In this document: piece by piece, positions 1 to 13,700 of the stretch
Layout of the letters: each line of letters begins with the position of its first letter
Numbering within the stretch: position 1 is the stretch's first letter
NCBI GenBank assembly: GCA_013398955.1
Contig: VWPU01006191.1
Span: 124,001-188,000, forward strand
DNA: 64,000 nt
DNA from: Callaeas wilsoni
Lineage: Eukaryota; Chordata; Aves; Passeriformes; Callaeidae
Direction of reading: 5' to 3'
Program-made: the position numbers and the translations under genes
The notes under the pieces: generated by a model
What the model saw: the letters and a program-made list of their open reading frames with translations, nothing else
What the model was told of the DNA's origin: nothing
Databases searched by the model: none

Positions 1-1488
1 TCTATAAAATAATTTCCTGGAGAGTATTTCCCAAAAAGACACAAGCCCCACACACTGCTAGGCTTTGTCACAGGTGGTAAGCAGGGTTGTGGTGCTGCTT
101 CCAGCCAGAGCTGAGCATCCCACCTTGCTTTGAGCCAGTCCCCCGAATCTTTGGCTCTTACAAAAAAGATGCTTTTGGGTCCTTCTGAGCAATCCAAGCA
201 GGGGAGCTATTTTTTTGTGCCCTGTGGTGAAGCGTTGTCTCCCACCCTCCCTGATGCCTCCGAGAATGGGTGCTGGGCTTTGGGGAAATGTGAACATCCC
301 ACTGCCCTCTGGCAGGGAAAAGCTGGCAAGGCCCCCTTACCCTCTCTCCATGGGGTAGGAGCAGTTCCCCCTGCCATGTCCCCTGCAGCCCTTTCAGGAG
401 TGCTGTGGGGCAGGAGAGGCTGACAGGGTCTGTCTGGCCTCCATGCTCATATCTCTGGGGCTTGCAGACAGAGCACACCTGCTCGTCTGCAAATAGAGCA
501 GCCCAAAGGGCTCCCCGGCAGCAGACTGAAGCCACTGAACTTACACTGTTGCTGGATGTTTGTTGCATTTCAGGTTCCTTGGGAATCATGCCAGAAAAAA
601 AATCCCACAATGACATGTCTTAGGTTTCTTTTGTTAAACTTCCTGATCCATATTCCAGGAGAGCCTTATTGACAAGTTTATAATTAATAACTTATTCATG
701 ACTGCTCAAATAGCAGCCAAACCTGAATCTTCGTATCCTTGTGGAGTGTCCCCTTTGATTCAGCAAAGCCAGAACAAGCAATGCTTTTTTCTCTCTCATG
801 GTCAATTGTTCTCAGTTTTGTCTTGCAAACTGATCACAGTGAAATGAAGCAAAAACTTCTCCTTTCTCCATCCCCTCTTCCCCATGTCATCATTACTTTT
901 CTCCACCCCTAACCTGCCCAAATGTCTTTTACTGAAAAGGTTAAAAGATTAAAATAATTTAAAATTTGAAATTACAATTGTAAAGCAGCCCTTTGGCTTC
1001 CATAAGATGGGAAATATTCCCATCCCTCCAGAAATGATGAAAGAGGACTAGCAATTGTTACCTAGTTCTAAATAAGTGCAAGTTAACAGGCCAGAAAAGT
1101 AAATCACATTTCTTTCTTGTTAACTGGTTATGTCCCACACAAGAGGATCATTTAGAGTTCACTGACATAACTTATGTACATTGCTTTTCCATTTTTTTCT
1201 GAATTCAGAAAAATCTTTTTGTTCCAGCACAGATATACTGATCTAACCTACATGACCAAGTATGACAATCACAAATTGTAGTCTCATGTAAACTGCTTCT
1301 AATCACTCTCACACTAATTAGCATGCCATTAACTTCCTCAGAAATATTCTTGTCTAAGATGAAGAACCAAAGAAGGTCCAGCTTCCTTAACTTATTACAC
1401 TGGGCTTTTAGAAAATCCACCTTTGCTTAGATTGACTCAAACACAACACAACTTTCTTCCCTGCAGAAAAGCCAAACCAAAAACTTAC
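1..1488 (-). other. CREB5: CREB5 intron downstream of the PVPG exon
   Basis: Starts with the GTAAGT donor at 1,483-1,488 and runs off the left edge. I looked on the minus strand for the following CREB5 exon (MERQMSV...) and did not find it. The first 600 bp are somewhat GC-richer, with short frames on both strands that look like chance. Confidence 0.85.
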
Positions 1489-1615
1489 AGGCATGAGTAC
1501 AGCAGAAGATCCTGGCATGGTAGGGTTGGGCAGGGTTCCGGGCATAGAGGCAGGCATAGGCTGTCTTTGTCGGTTGTGTAGGTGCAGTAGTGAAGACAGA
1601 GAACCTGGGACAGGC
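1489..1615 (-). CDS. CREB5: CREB5 internal coding exon (PVPGSLSS... exon), shared by long and short isoforms
   Basis: Part of the CREB5 transcription factor, a nuclear bZIP protein that binds cAMP response elements as a homodimer or with Jun/ATF2-type partners. On the minus strand the exon begins with one base completing the preceding codon, then 42 full codons: it opens PVPGSLSSLLHLHNRQRQ, continues PMPASMPGTLPNPTMPG and ends SSAVLMP. This matches the Pro/Met/Ser-rich region between the zinc-finger activation domain and the His-rich/bZIP part, as I know it from vertebrate CREB5. The acceptor is a long pyrimidine run ending TTCTTCTAG (AG at 1616-1617); the donor is CCT|GTAAGT (GT at 1487-1488). 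At 127 nt (3n+1), skipping it would shift the frame. The exon ends on a complete codon, so the next one, outside the window, should start in frame (MERQMSV in known CREB5). ATF2 and ATF7 are paralogues, but the residue string is that of CREB5. Confidence 0.96.
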
Positions 1616-4600
1616 CTAGAAGAAAAGAAAAGAAAATAAAGCTGTCATGGGCTGTGGAGACCAAAAGAAGCCTTACCCTGCCAGCCACTGGTAGGCACAG
1701 GCAGCTCCAGACAAGCAGGCGCAGATAAACCAATCCAGGATTTGTCCTTTCCTGCATAAATCAGTGGAACATAAAGTTTTCAAGAAGAAGGTGAATCACC
1801 TTCCTTCTTCTCTTTATCAGCTAAAACACCAGTATAGCTCATCTGATATAACATGAATGTAAACATATCAGCTGGTCTGAGCCTGAGCATCTCTGCACAG
1901 TATAGTGGCTAGCAAAAGATGGTACAAAAGAGATTTTCTACAGACAAACCAGAAAAATCTTCTGGCATTAGTGCACTGCTGTAAATTTAGCCCTCAGGAA
2001 CAAAAATATCTGGATGATAGTTTCACAGACTGTGAGAGAAAATTAACCACTCTTAAATTTATTTTGAAATTTTATCATCTGTAAATAAGCTACTCTAAAA
2101 TGAGTATCTCAAATCACTCTTGATAATCTCTCCTGTGAGAATCTACCAAGCAAGAGTACTAATTTTACCACTTAGTACACCACTAGGACACAAAAAATGA
2201 GAAAAAATGTAGAAGTAAAATTAGGAACATTACATTCAGATTAAGCAGTTTATGAAAGCAAAATGTATTGACTATAGAGATGCAGAGTGAATTATTTTGG
2301 CAAAAGGGGTTCAAAAGATTTAGAAGAATTTTTTTAAAGTACAGCAGTGAAATGTACTTTTAAAAAGTACAGCAGGGAAAACAGTGCATGTGAGAAAGCA
2401 GGCCCACTCACAAAGAAGAATCATAAAATTAATGCATTAAACAATGCTGGAACTACACTTTGAAAAACGCCTTTAAGAATACGGCCTTGGGAGTTATATT
2501 ATCCGTTTTTTGTTGTTTTGGGGTTTTTTTTAGTTTTGAAGAAAGTGTGAGCTGCTTGAAGTTTTGGGTGGGTGCAACTTGCTACCTTTACAAGCTTTCA
2601 AAAAGCTTGAAAATAAAGTTTTCACATACAGTGCCTCAACAAACATTGACAGTACAAGTAGGTATGTTAAATTCTCAGAGAGCAGGATGCTCTTTTTTAT
2701 ATCATGTGCTTTAGACTGTTTATTGAGAAAAAGAGTTGCCCCTAAAGGTATGAGGAGGACTGGAGAAGAAGGTGCATAATCTGGGAGCCTGAAGAGCCTT
2801 TGCAGCGGCGAGCATGGAAGGAGTCTAAGATGTTTAGAGCCTCTAACCATCATGGTTGATTTTCAGCCTTGGCAGAAGCATTCTTTGCTCCAGTGATGAA
2901 TCCACAGCTAGCCGTGAAAGCCTCAAAATTGGGTTGACCTGGTCAGGGAAGCAGAGTCATAACCCTAGAGGAGCAAGGGGGAACACTATCCCACTTGGCC
3001 TGAAGGATGTCACACCAAATGATGAGGCTTTATGTTTTGCCCCTCCAACGGCAAGTGGTACTGGCACCCATGAACACATACACCCCTCCTCTCTATTTAA
3101 CAGTCACTTCCAGTTACCTAACAACATGCAAAAAGCCAAAAGGCGGTGAGCAATGGGATTCACAGACATCCAGTATGGAGGACACCACATCCAGGTTCCC
3201 AAACTGTAGATGCCTGTCTGACAGCAAAACCACTTTCTTCTGATGTACAAGCCTCTTTCTCATTTGCCCCAAGACTTCAAACAACCTGATCCTCTCTTCT
3301 TTAAAACTCCCCAGTATTTCCCATCCTTGGACTTGCAGTCCTTCACCACTCGTCTCTCCAACGCTGCTTCCCTAGAAACATTTCTATCCCAACAAATGCC
3401 ACCTCAAAAGCCTTGCCCTGACAATACCCTCAATACTCAGACACTCTGCTTCTCCCACCCTTCTGCCCTCAGCTGCCCTCTTTTAGCAGCTGCACACAAC
3501 TGAACTCATCCTTTTGTCTTGGTTCTCCATGGAGAGAAAAAGCCTGTGTTTTGAAGGATGTTTTAAAAATCCTCCCAGACACATACAGTACTTATTCAGA
3601 AGGGGAAGAAAGAAACCCAAAAATAACAACAAATGTATTTCAGATACAGACAAGGAGTTCTTCCTATGCCTCCCTGGTTATCTGATGATGGAGGAATATG
3701 AGGTACTTACATCTTCATATCACCTTAAAAAACTCAAGACAACATTTTCCAAATGTGTAGTGTAATCCGGTGAGAAAGTGCAGTAAGTTCTGCAAGGGAG
3801 CATGAATGAATTTCTGGGATATGCGGCTCTACAGTCAGCTCAGCACATGGCTAAGCCTGGGGAGCTGTGGAGATGGCATAAGTGGAATGGATGCAGTGCA
3901 GGAAAAATGAGCTCAGAAAATACACTCAAAGGACACAGACCCTGCCCCATTCTACTGTCCACTTAAACTCAGCTGCTCTGTGTACCAGCATTCATTCATA
4001 CACTTGACAAATCAATAGGACGGGGTCAAAATAGCATGAAAAGCAGATTCAGTGCTCTTTTGAAAAGAAAGAAGTGAGGAGATATCAGGTTGAACGTGAG
4101 GAGGAGACCTCAGTTTGGTTCCTAGGGGCTGTGGTGACCCCTACAAGCAGGGTCCTCTTCCCACTGGACCATCCTCACCAAAACTACTGCCCTGCAGAGC
4201 AGCAGGCAACAAACTCAAACAAGTCTTCTCTACCTCATGCTTTAAAGTCCATATGTGAGACAGAAGCGCTGGGACCCCCATGCTGGGGCATTTGAGGGGC
4301 AGAGTGTGCTGCAGCCCCTACTGGGGATGCACGTAGGGTTTCCTCCGGGCGGGAGGAGTGGGCAGGAAAGGAGAAAGCACTGGTGCACTCTCCTGCCTGG
4401 TCTGGAATGAGACTGAGGTGTGCATTCACCTGCCCACTCTGCAGCCCTCCGAGTCCACTAGCTTAGACAGAATCTATGAGAACTGCGCTGGCCAGAGCCA
4501 CACATTCAATAAAAATACCACTTGAGTTTTCAGTGGTGTCAAAGTAAAACAAGTACCGTGATAAGAGCCCCCCCCATACCTTTATTCATTGAGAGTGCCC

Positions 4601-7572
4601 AACGTACAAACCCTTTGCACAATTCACCAGTTTCATAATAAGCTTAGGTGTTAGGCTGTTCAACAGAAACTTATTTTGGCCTGACCTATACAATTTGTGC
4701 AAGTGATTCTCAAGGGACTGCATGGTTTGGGTTTTGCTCATATGTTCCAGAGCCAAAAAAAATTCCAAAATTGCTTTAATGAGTTTGGGAATATGGGGCT
4801 TAGGCAAAAGGGAATTATTGGTATTTATTAAAATGGCAAAGAAGATTCTGTGCTGTCCCCAGTTTTACCTTTAACAGTGCTTCATTTTAGGGGAGAGCAC
4901 ATACTTTACATTTAGCTAGAGAGAAAAAAAATCTTCAGTTCTTCACGCATTTTTTCTTGCTACGCTCCTGCTAGTCTGTTCCCAAGTCTGTTTTTTAAAA
5001 GAGGTGCAGAGCAGTCAGAGAAGCCTTGCACTTCAAGCTTGCAGTGCTCCTGCCATAGATAAAAATGCTACATAATGCACACTGGATTGCCTCCTCCCAT
5101 GTCAGGGAAACTGACACTGGCCAGTACTCGTGGATACTTCCATTGCTCCTACACTGAACACAGGTCATAGATTAGCACGTGCTCCTGCACACTCACTCTC
5201 ACAGAGATCAGGGAATGTGTAAGGCACAGAACCGTAAAGGCTGAGATACTCCGTTTGTCTATTTCTTCCAAGGACAACACAATCTCTTTTGTTGTTGCTT
5301 TCTATTTGGCAGCAAAGAAAGTCAGTGAGAGTTTATAATTGTTATTTTTAATTTTGGACATATTGAATCTGCTCCTCTCTTTGTAAATGCTGAGGAGGTA
5401 CTGTCTGCAGCCTGTCAGTCAATATTGCTGATTGAGATTTTAATTCCTTCGCACCTGTGTTACTAAATAAATAGGGCTGTTGGACAAACGGCTCACAAAT
5501 AAAGGACAAGTAAGATAGAGAATTGGCAGGTGCTCAACCTCACTGAAAATTTGGCTATCCACAGAATTCTTCCAAAATTTAAGAATTTTCATTGTGTTCC
5601 AGTGGAAGCCTGCTGTTGGACACGATGGGGTCTCGGTCAGCATTTGTACTCTGTCTCTTTGGGTGTATGTGGCCTGGATAGTCAGCGTTACGGTGGCTTA
5701 GTAAAATACCACGTTAGCCAAGCTGCTGTAAGTGACCACGTTGGCTCTTCTGCCTCTGCATGGTCCTGCTAACACCATGAGTCACCCTTATTAACATTTA
5801 AACGGATGGTTTAAACGGATGGGTGGTACCCTGCTAAGCCGTGCTGACTCGATCATGTTCCATCATATGACTCTACCCAATGATTAAAGATAACTCCTCC
5901 AATGCAACCAAATATGTAGGATATATACTTCAGTATGTGCATCCTTGATTAATACCAAATACTCCATCTGATATGATGCAACTGATTGCCTGATGACTTA
6001 AACATTACACTTGTCTACTTAAAGAATAGGCTTCCCTTAACTTGAAGTCTACAAGGACAATTTGGGCAGATGACAATTTGGTGCTGAGCTCTCATGAGAG
6101 TAGGTTCCTACTGACCTAGACCATCCGGGGCTATGCGCAAAAGGACTGATGCTATTTAAAGTATCACTGCAGAATGTTTTCTGTTATGGTAAAGCACTCC
6201 AGGTCAGTGGGTCTTACCATGACCTCTCTCCTGCTCCTTACTCCCCTGCATGTAGCATTTGTGCAAGGTCATCAAGAATGCCTGCATCACAAGCCCGTTT
6301 GTTCCACTTCAGTTAGCTTTGGTGTGGAAAAAGTTTAGCCAGAAGTATATCGAGTTGCACTGGCATAAAGGAACTCATCTCTTGACCTTCCATAGCCTTC
6401 AGACCAGAGCAGCCCACAGGTGCCTGGTTGTGCTGTGGCAATTTGCCATGTCGGGTCAGCACTGGCTGAGGGACTTCTGTACCCTGCTGCAGTTACACGA
6501 CACACTTGATCAGACTTTCATCATTTTCATATATATGTATAAACATATATCTATCTACATATTTATTACAGCAGTGCCTAGAAGCCTTTGTTCAAAATTT
6601 GTGGGTGAGGTGAGGTTCTGCCATAAAAAGTTTGGCGATCAAGGAAAATAATGAGGGAGAGTAGGTAGAAGCAATAGGGAGACAGGTGAATAAGGCAGCA
6701 ATGATATCGTTATGATCAATGTAATGAGGAGCATCACTGCGTGTCAGCAGCCTGGATCTTTTCAAGGAATGTCAGTATGTGCACATGGTTTGGGTGGCTT
6801 TCAGGCTGAAGCCCCCAAGTAGCCTACCATACTGAGAATAAGCACAGCTGGCTGCAGTCTGCCCTCTGAAAGCCTCACTGACAGCCAGGTACTGTCACAA
6901 TTAAACTTTTCATTGCAGGAAGTAAGTTCCCTGGAGCATGTGGTTCCAGAGACCAGCCGCAAGCTGCTTTTACAGCAGCTACTGCACCCAGAGTACCTGG
7001 CCCAAGTGCTGTCCTGGGCCTTCAATATTTAAATCATTCAGTCAGAGGCAAAGACATGGAGGGGATGTTTTAATCCGAGAAATGTATTCTGACTGGAGGG
7101 GCTGCCTCATTTACTGCTGGTCTGCTGTTTTTTGATCCACACTGCCATTATTTAAGCCTATCAATCTAACTAGAGCTTCCCTCATTTGCGATCCATTATT
7201 TCCCACCCTCAAAGTAGGGCAGTTCTGTCTAGTTTCAATTTATCCATTTGTCATTCAGAGGAGGAAAAAAAAAATAAACACAAGGGAAAGCAACAACAAA
7301 GCATTAGTCCAGTACTTTGAATACCTCGCATAGTTGCAAGGGACCTCACCTGACCTGCTGTATCCCATGTTTAACGATGTTTTAATCACATCACCACCAG
7401 AGAGCCAAGCTTTCCAAGAAGTGGGAGGTTTGTGTCACCAGGTTTTTCAGAGAGCCAAACCATATTCAGGGGAGAAGAAAACTGGCACCTAGAATTCATG
7501 GCTCCCTGCCAACCTAGTAAAGATCCTTGTTTGTATTTCTCAGATAATTCAGACATCTGCATGATGTGGGTA

Positions 7573-7775
7573 GATTATTATTATTATCAGTAGCAGACAT
7601 TTATACTGTGGTGGTGCCCGAAGGTCCCAGTCGGGAATGGGACCCCATTGAGCCTGGCACTGTACAAACACAGATAAGAGACAATTCATAGAGAGTGTGT
7701 TTACATTCTAGAGACACAAACCAGATGAAAAGTAGAAGACGGAGATAGAACACACAAGCAAATAAATATGCTAAA
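7573..7775 (+). repeat. Old dispersed amniote repeat copy (family uncertain)
   Basis: A TTATTATTATTA lead-in is followed by ACTGTGGTGGTGCCCGAAGG, then GGGACCCCATTGAGCCTGGC and ACTGTACAAACACAGATAAG. This series of words is one I know from a very common old repeat in turtle, crocodilian and bird DNA (...AGTGCCTAGGAGCCCCAGTC... CTGTACAAACACAG...). I cannot give a secure family name; a MIR-like SINE or other ancient element is possible. It sits inside the CREB5 intron. Confidence 0.55.
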
Positions 7776-10700
7776 GAACTGGACACAACTTAGAGGCAGT
7801 ACTCTGGTTGCTTTTTTGTTTCTTTGTGTGTTTTTTATTTAACTGGTATGCTTAGAAATGACAGGACCGAGGAAGTTTGCAAGAGGAAGGGAGTAACTAA
7901 AACTGAGGCACAGGAAAGGCAACATTCTAGAGAGAGAAAATCGTGGCTCATAACTTAGAGGATTTGGGAAGCATCCAGACAAAGCTGTGCTTTCCACAGA
8001 GATTTTTACATGGAGTGTGCATGTATCTTCATATGTGTGTTACCTTTAGGTACTTTCCCAGTGTTGGACAAGAAGAGAGTTTTGCCTGGGAAAGAGAAAC
8101 CAGCTGATGGTAAAGACACTGGCAAAGGGAAAGTGATGCTTGACACTGTAATGAGAAACTAGAGGACTGAGATAAGATAAGGCTAAGCTTTGAAAAGTCT
8201 TAAAGACAAGAAGCTTGATTCAGAAGTGAAGGGAAAGCCCATGTGAGTGTCTCAGAAGAGCTGGCACAACTAAGATAACAAGCTATACATTGGCACAGAG
8301 GAAGAAGGAATTCAGCAACAAGCATCACAAAAGGAGCAAGATGCAGCATACAGATATGAAATGATACAGAACAAAGTCAAATGCGACTAAAGAGATGTTA
8401 CTTATCAATTCACATATCCCTTGATGTCACTGGAGGAGAAGCTGTTCATTGGAAACAAAGGAGCTCCCTCAGAAATGCATTCTTAATCACTTGTTCTAAT
8501 ACACGGGGACAGAACATCCAAATGAAAGGAAAGAATATGTAAAAAAACAAAAAAAACCCCCAACCAGACAGAGAATGGATATATATATACAGTAAAATAC
8601 AATCATCCTGTGGAAAAATGCCTTTGAAATTTGTGAAGAATTCCGTACTTGCCACCTGAGCTTGTAGGAGAGGAGAAAAGCCCCACAAATCAGTGGCCCC
8701 ATCATGTATTTAGTGGGCCAAAGTCTCTTTAAAGGTTTAGTCAATGATAAATCTTGCCTTTAGAAACTCCAATTGTGCTAATGCCACCTATATTTCCTGA
8801 GCACATGTTTAAGGAACCTCTGCAAATTCAGCACAAGTACAAGGACCAGCAGGTCCTTGGAAGCCTCACAAAACCCATTAACATTTGCCTTTTGGCTCTT
8901 GCAGGTCTTAGAAACTGCTGGTTTCAATCTTTCTTTCCCTCTAAATATTTCACTGGGTCTCATTGCCTGACCCATTACAAGAAAAATAAGAAAAGCTAGA
9001 ATGGTTTCTTAGACTATAACCTCCTCAGAGAAGTTTATGCTCTGCACAGTGTTATGCACACAGCTGGAACTCACAAATGATATGTGAAGGATAATGGCAT
9101 AGTTAAAGCAAAACAGGGAAACACTGGAAAAGGCAGGTTCGAGGGATTATAAAGAACTAGCCCATATAAAAACACATTCTTGTATTAAAATAAGAAAAAA
9201 AAGAAGTGGGATAAACCCAAAATCTGCAACATAAATATGATTTGATCATAAAAGCAAGCAACGATGTCAAACTGATTCCGCTGCTGTCGCAGTCTCTCAT
9301 CTCAGACAGAATCAAGCTTAGTTCTTCAGGAAAACAAACAATTTTGCAGCCCCAAAAATAAAGGTGTATCATTTTTCATGGAAAAAATAGGTAGCTATAA
9401 TACACAAATGCATCAAATGGCAGCTGACTTAAAAACAGGAATAATAACAGCAATAAAGCTTACACAAACACTTTTTAACATAATCATTCTTTTTAAAATC
9501 TGGGCTTAAGATTCCAGCCTGACAAGTAAAATCAAAAAAATTTGAAAATCTGAGGCTCATTGAGGAAAATTATCAAAAGGTTAAAAAGCTGGAAAGAAAC
9601 CTGCCCCCAGCATTCAGTTAAAGTGACAACTGAACACCAAGTAACTCTTCTGCCAGGTTTGGGCTATCTAAAGGTGCTGGAGCCCTCATTAGCTCAAGTG
9701 ACTCCTTTCACACACGTTATAGCAGTGCAAATGGATTTCATTTGACCTTCACAACTTTGCACCGGAAAGGGATAGTAGGTGGCAAAAAGGATGGAGAAAA
9801 AGCACATTTTACTCTTAAAGGGCTGGGAGGGTCTTCAGAGAGCTCTCACTGAGTACTCACTACCAACTGATTCCTATACTGGAAATGAGGTAAAACAAAT
9901 TTTTCAAAATTGTCTTTCTATTTACCCTTATTATTTTGGACCAGTGCAATTTAATAGAAATATTAAGATAAAAGAGCTTTGTAAACCCTCTTTATAATAA
10001 AATGAAGGGAAAAAAAAAACTTTTTGAAGTGATTTATTTTTCTTTTTCTTTTTTCGTTTTTTTTTCTTAACTTCCCAAACAATGCAGAAGTTTGTCTCTG
10101 AAAATAAGATGGTGAATTACAGCAAAGTTATGAAAACAAAGAACCAACAGTTTCTCCAGTGCAGGCTTGTTACCATGAGCTAATAATTCCAGACTTTAAG
10201 CAAGCTGAGCCTCTTTTTTAATAACTGCATGCCTCTAGGCAAAGTATTTCTACTAAAAATTATTGAGGCATGGAACAAGGCAAGGTGTGTGAGCTAATGT
10301 TGGATTGTTCAGTTACTAAACCAACTCCTATAGCAATGAGCCTGTACTGAACTGACAGATTATTTCTCTGTATACACTTGTATAAACATACTGCTTAAGG
10401 TCGAAATCTGTGTAAGCTTTCTTTTCAATTAAAATGTCAAAGATGACAGCACATGTTTTCACTGTCCTTCACGGGATGATGGATGCTGCGGCAGCAGTTT
10501 CATGCCCCCGTGTTTCAGAGATGTTTGCCTGCCTGGGTGTCTAAGAAAGATGTACTTGCTGATGTCTTGATGTGCCTGCAGGCAGACAGGACTGCTATAC
10601 TTATACTTTGGGTGGCTTTACCTCTCCTGACTTTTTCTTCCTCGACATTGCCCCCGTGGGCCCCCACATCCAATGTTGCAAAAGTTAGAGCGGAAAGGTT

Positions 10701-13700
10701 GCTGTGCACAAAGAGGTTGGGAAAAGGGTCCTGCATTAATTAATTAAATTAAGATTGCTGCTTAAGTGAAGGCTTTAAATTGCAGGCCAGTTTCTGGGCA
10801 TGGCTAATTCAGCTCAGGTACCTAACAGGTCCCCACAGAAAAACAGCTGCTGTGGGTCGCCAACAAAAAGACATAGTAGACCCCAAAAGAAGCTTCCAGC
10901 AATTTAAATATAAAATAATATTAATTAAAATGTGATTAATCTGAATCTTTGCATTTCTTCAGCTCCATATTAATAAACTAATAAAACAGTAACCATCAGT
11001 TTCTCATTTACGCTCATCAGTCTAGAGCTTGTACAAAGACAGTGGCTCCAAGCATTGCTGAGTCTCAAGACCATGTGGCAATACAACTCACAGCACATGC
11101 AGCCGCAATGCTATGGTTGGGCATGGAACAGAGGTTTGATCACAATTTTGCTAGAAAATAGACTGACTAAAGAAAACAGCCTAAATGAGAGAAAACCACT
11201 CCAGCATCTGCCACTGGCAGATTCAGTCTGTCTCATGCTGACAAGACACAAGTCTTCTGTATGCACTATGGAAGGCAGAGTTTGCTCTGGTTAGCAGAGC
11301 ACAGTCACTAATGAAGACAGTATGTAGATGTATATACATGTGAGATTGTTTATTTACTGAGATTTAAATTCTACACTCACCACTAAAAAACTATAAAAGT
11401 AACAGATACTGTAGAAATCTTTAAGAAAGGCATTATATAGGATAATTCTATGTGATTTCCTAAACAAAACAGGAAATAAGCAAAATTGAAAATTAGAAGC
11501 TTGAAAAACTCTCAGATGATATATGACATCAGCAGCAGACCAAAATCCATCTCTTGATCCTATCCTTTAACAAGAATACCAGAGAGAAACTCTGTGCTTT
11601 TTAATACTCGTTGCTTCCCAAGCAATTCTGCCATCAGCATGTTGTTCCTGCAGTGCCAACCTCTCTCTACAGCCCAGGGGAAAGTTAGCACAGCCCACCA
11701 TGGTCACAGCCTCAAATATGCTCAGTGTCTCAAAGCTGCTGGTTGTTTCAGTGAGTGGCAACGGGAGAGGATGGAGAGGAGCACATACATGAGGGTGTAC
11801 TCTCAATTATCTGTTCAGCAAGTCATCTCCAGGTGGAAAAATATTTTAATGCTGTCAAATACCTATGTATCTTCAGTGACCCTCTTCCCACCCTCAACCC
11901 ACTTCACTGATTCCTTTCAAACTTTCATGAAGATCAAAATGAATATATGCCATTTCTTGGGAGGAACCTTTGCACACACTTCATCTCTTAAACATGCTAA
12001 AAATTCCAGCTGACAGCTATATTAGTACAAATGATGAGAAGCACAGGGAAGAGGTGAATCTCAAGGCACACGGAACAAAGTCACGGAGAACTGCTGCAGC
12101 TGTACTTCAACAGAGATCAGCTCCAAGCCAGTGTTGTTTGCTCTTGTTATTTAAAGGGTTCACATTGCCTTCTCTACTTACCTCTCACTGGGAGATATCC
12201 ACTGATTGCGAGCATCAGTCAAAGAAACAGGAATCACAGACGCGGTTTTTATATAACTAAGGCAAATTTCACTGAAGGGTGGCAATCATGTCAGCTGCTA
12301 TTCACTAATAAATCCACCTAGCACAATCCCCACGAAATGTGTGCTCCAGAAATGCCCCATGACAACAGAAGCACTGCAAGTAGTGGCTGTGGGAGATTTT
12401 GCTGACACTTAGCTGCTGACACAGGCCAGCAAAGGTTTCCAGGAGCACACAAGGGGAAGCAGTGATAGCTCGTAAAACCCATTGTCCACTCATGTGCAGC
12501 CACGGATACATGGGAAAACTTCTCTCTCTACGCATGCATGCATGCTAAGAGAGACAGCAAAAAAGATCAGGCATTGAAGAAAGGTTATTTTATTCTGCCA
12601 ACAAAGTGTACATTGTTGTCATAATTCCCAGTCACTATCTCTGCCCACTCCCTCTCCTTTAAGTACTGGTTCGAGCAGGAACCTGCAGCTAATTTTGAGG
12701 TTGGGGTTCATTTGTTTTCACATCAATGCAATTAATTTCCACTGGAAAATGCATCTCAGGCATTCAATCAAAATGGGCCTAAAATAATTCTGAAAAGCTC
12801 ATCTGTCTCCAATCTATATAATGTTTTAAAAATTGGATGCATGCCCTGCAATAACATTGCACTTCTCATTGCTTAAAGCTCTAAACTTGAGGGTATCAGT
12901 TACACTGAAACTGTAGTAAATTAAAACATCCAGTTTCTGGTTTGCATTGATTTATAAATATCGACAAAACTACTATTGCAGTCGTTACCACTTTGGGTGC
13001 TCCAAGCTGAATTTTCAGCAGTTCAGGGTTATTTTCATTCTTATTGTGGCTACAGTAGCCTTTCAAGTTAATGATCAAATTCCAGATAACATGTAAATCT
13101 TAAATCTTGGTTTAAGAAATATGCATACAAACCAGCCAATGCACATGATAAAAAGCAACAAGTCTAAGTGACCAGTAATGCAAATATGAAAGCACACTAT
13201 TTTTTTTTTACTCTCTAGCTTAAGGCAGAAAGGATACTTACTGTTATGAAATGTTCTAAATAGAGGCAAGTGGAAACGGACTGAAATATGAAAAGGTAAG
13301 TATCTCTAAGTTTGTTTTTTTAAACCAAGAATGTGATGTTCTCTTTTGAGCTGTTCTTTAAAATGAGACAATCAATATTCAAAAATCCTATTCAAAACTT
13401 TTCTCCTGAAAAGCTTTCCACATTAGTCTATCTGGTGATCTTCAAAATGTGCTTATTTATGACCAAATTATTGCTGAGGAAATATAAACCTGAAAAAAAA
13501 GAGACCTCATGAGCTGTAGCCCAGTTAACACAATCATTTGAGAAAAGAAATAAGAATAGAATGAATACCTCAACAGCAAGAGAGCCAATTCTCAATGGTG
13601 TGCAGCACGCAGCTTTGCCAAAGACAATGGGTTTAAACCAACTGGGAATCTCACACATACACACACATGCACTCGTGCATACTCCATAAACAGACAGTGT

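Noticed and set aside
1485..1757. 90-codon minus-strand frame overlapping the CREB5 exon
   Set aside because: It is in the wrong frame: the real exon uses another frame, with matching CREB5 residues and splice sites.
6259..6651. 130-codon plus-strand frame
   Set aside because: No domain and no splice context; the C-terminal part comes from ATATAT-like simple sequence.
11594..12013. 139-codon plus-strand frame
   Set aside because: Residues resemble no family, there is no splice or promoter context, and it lies within an intron.
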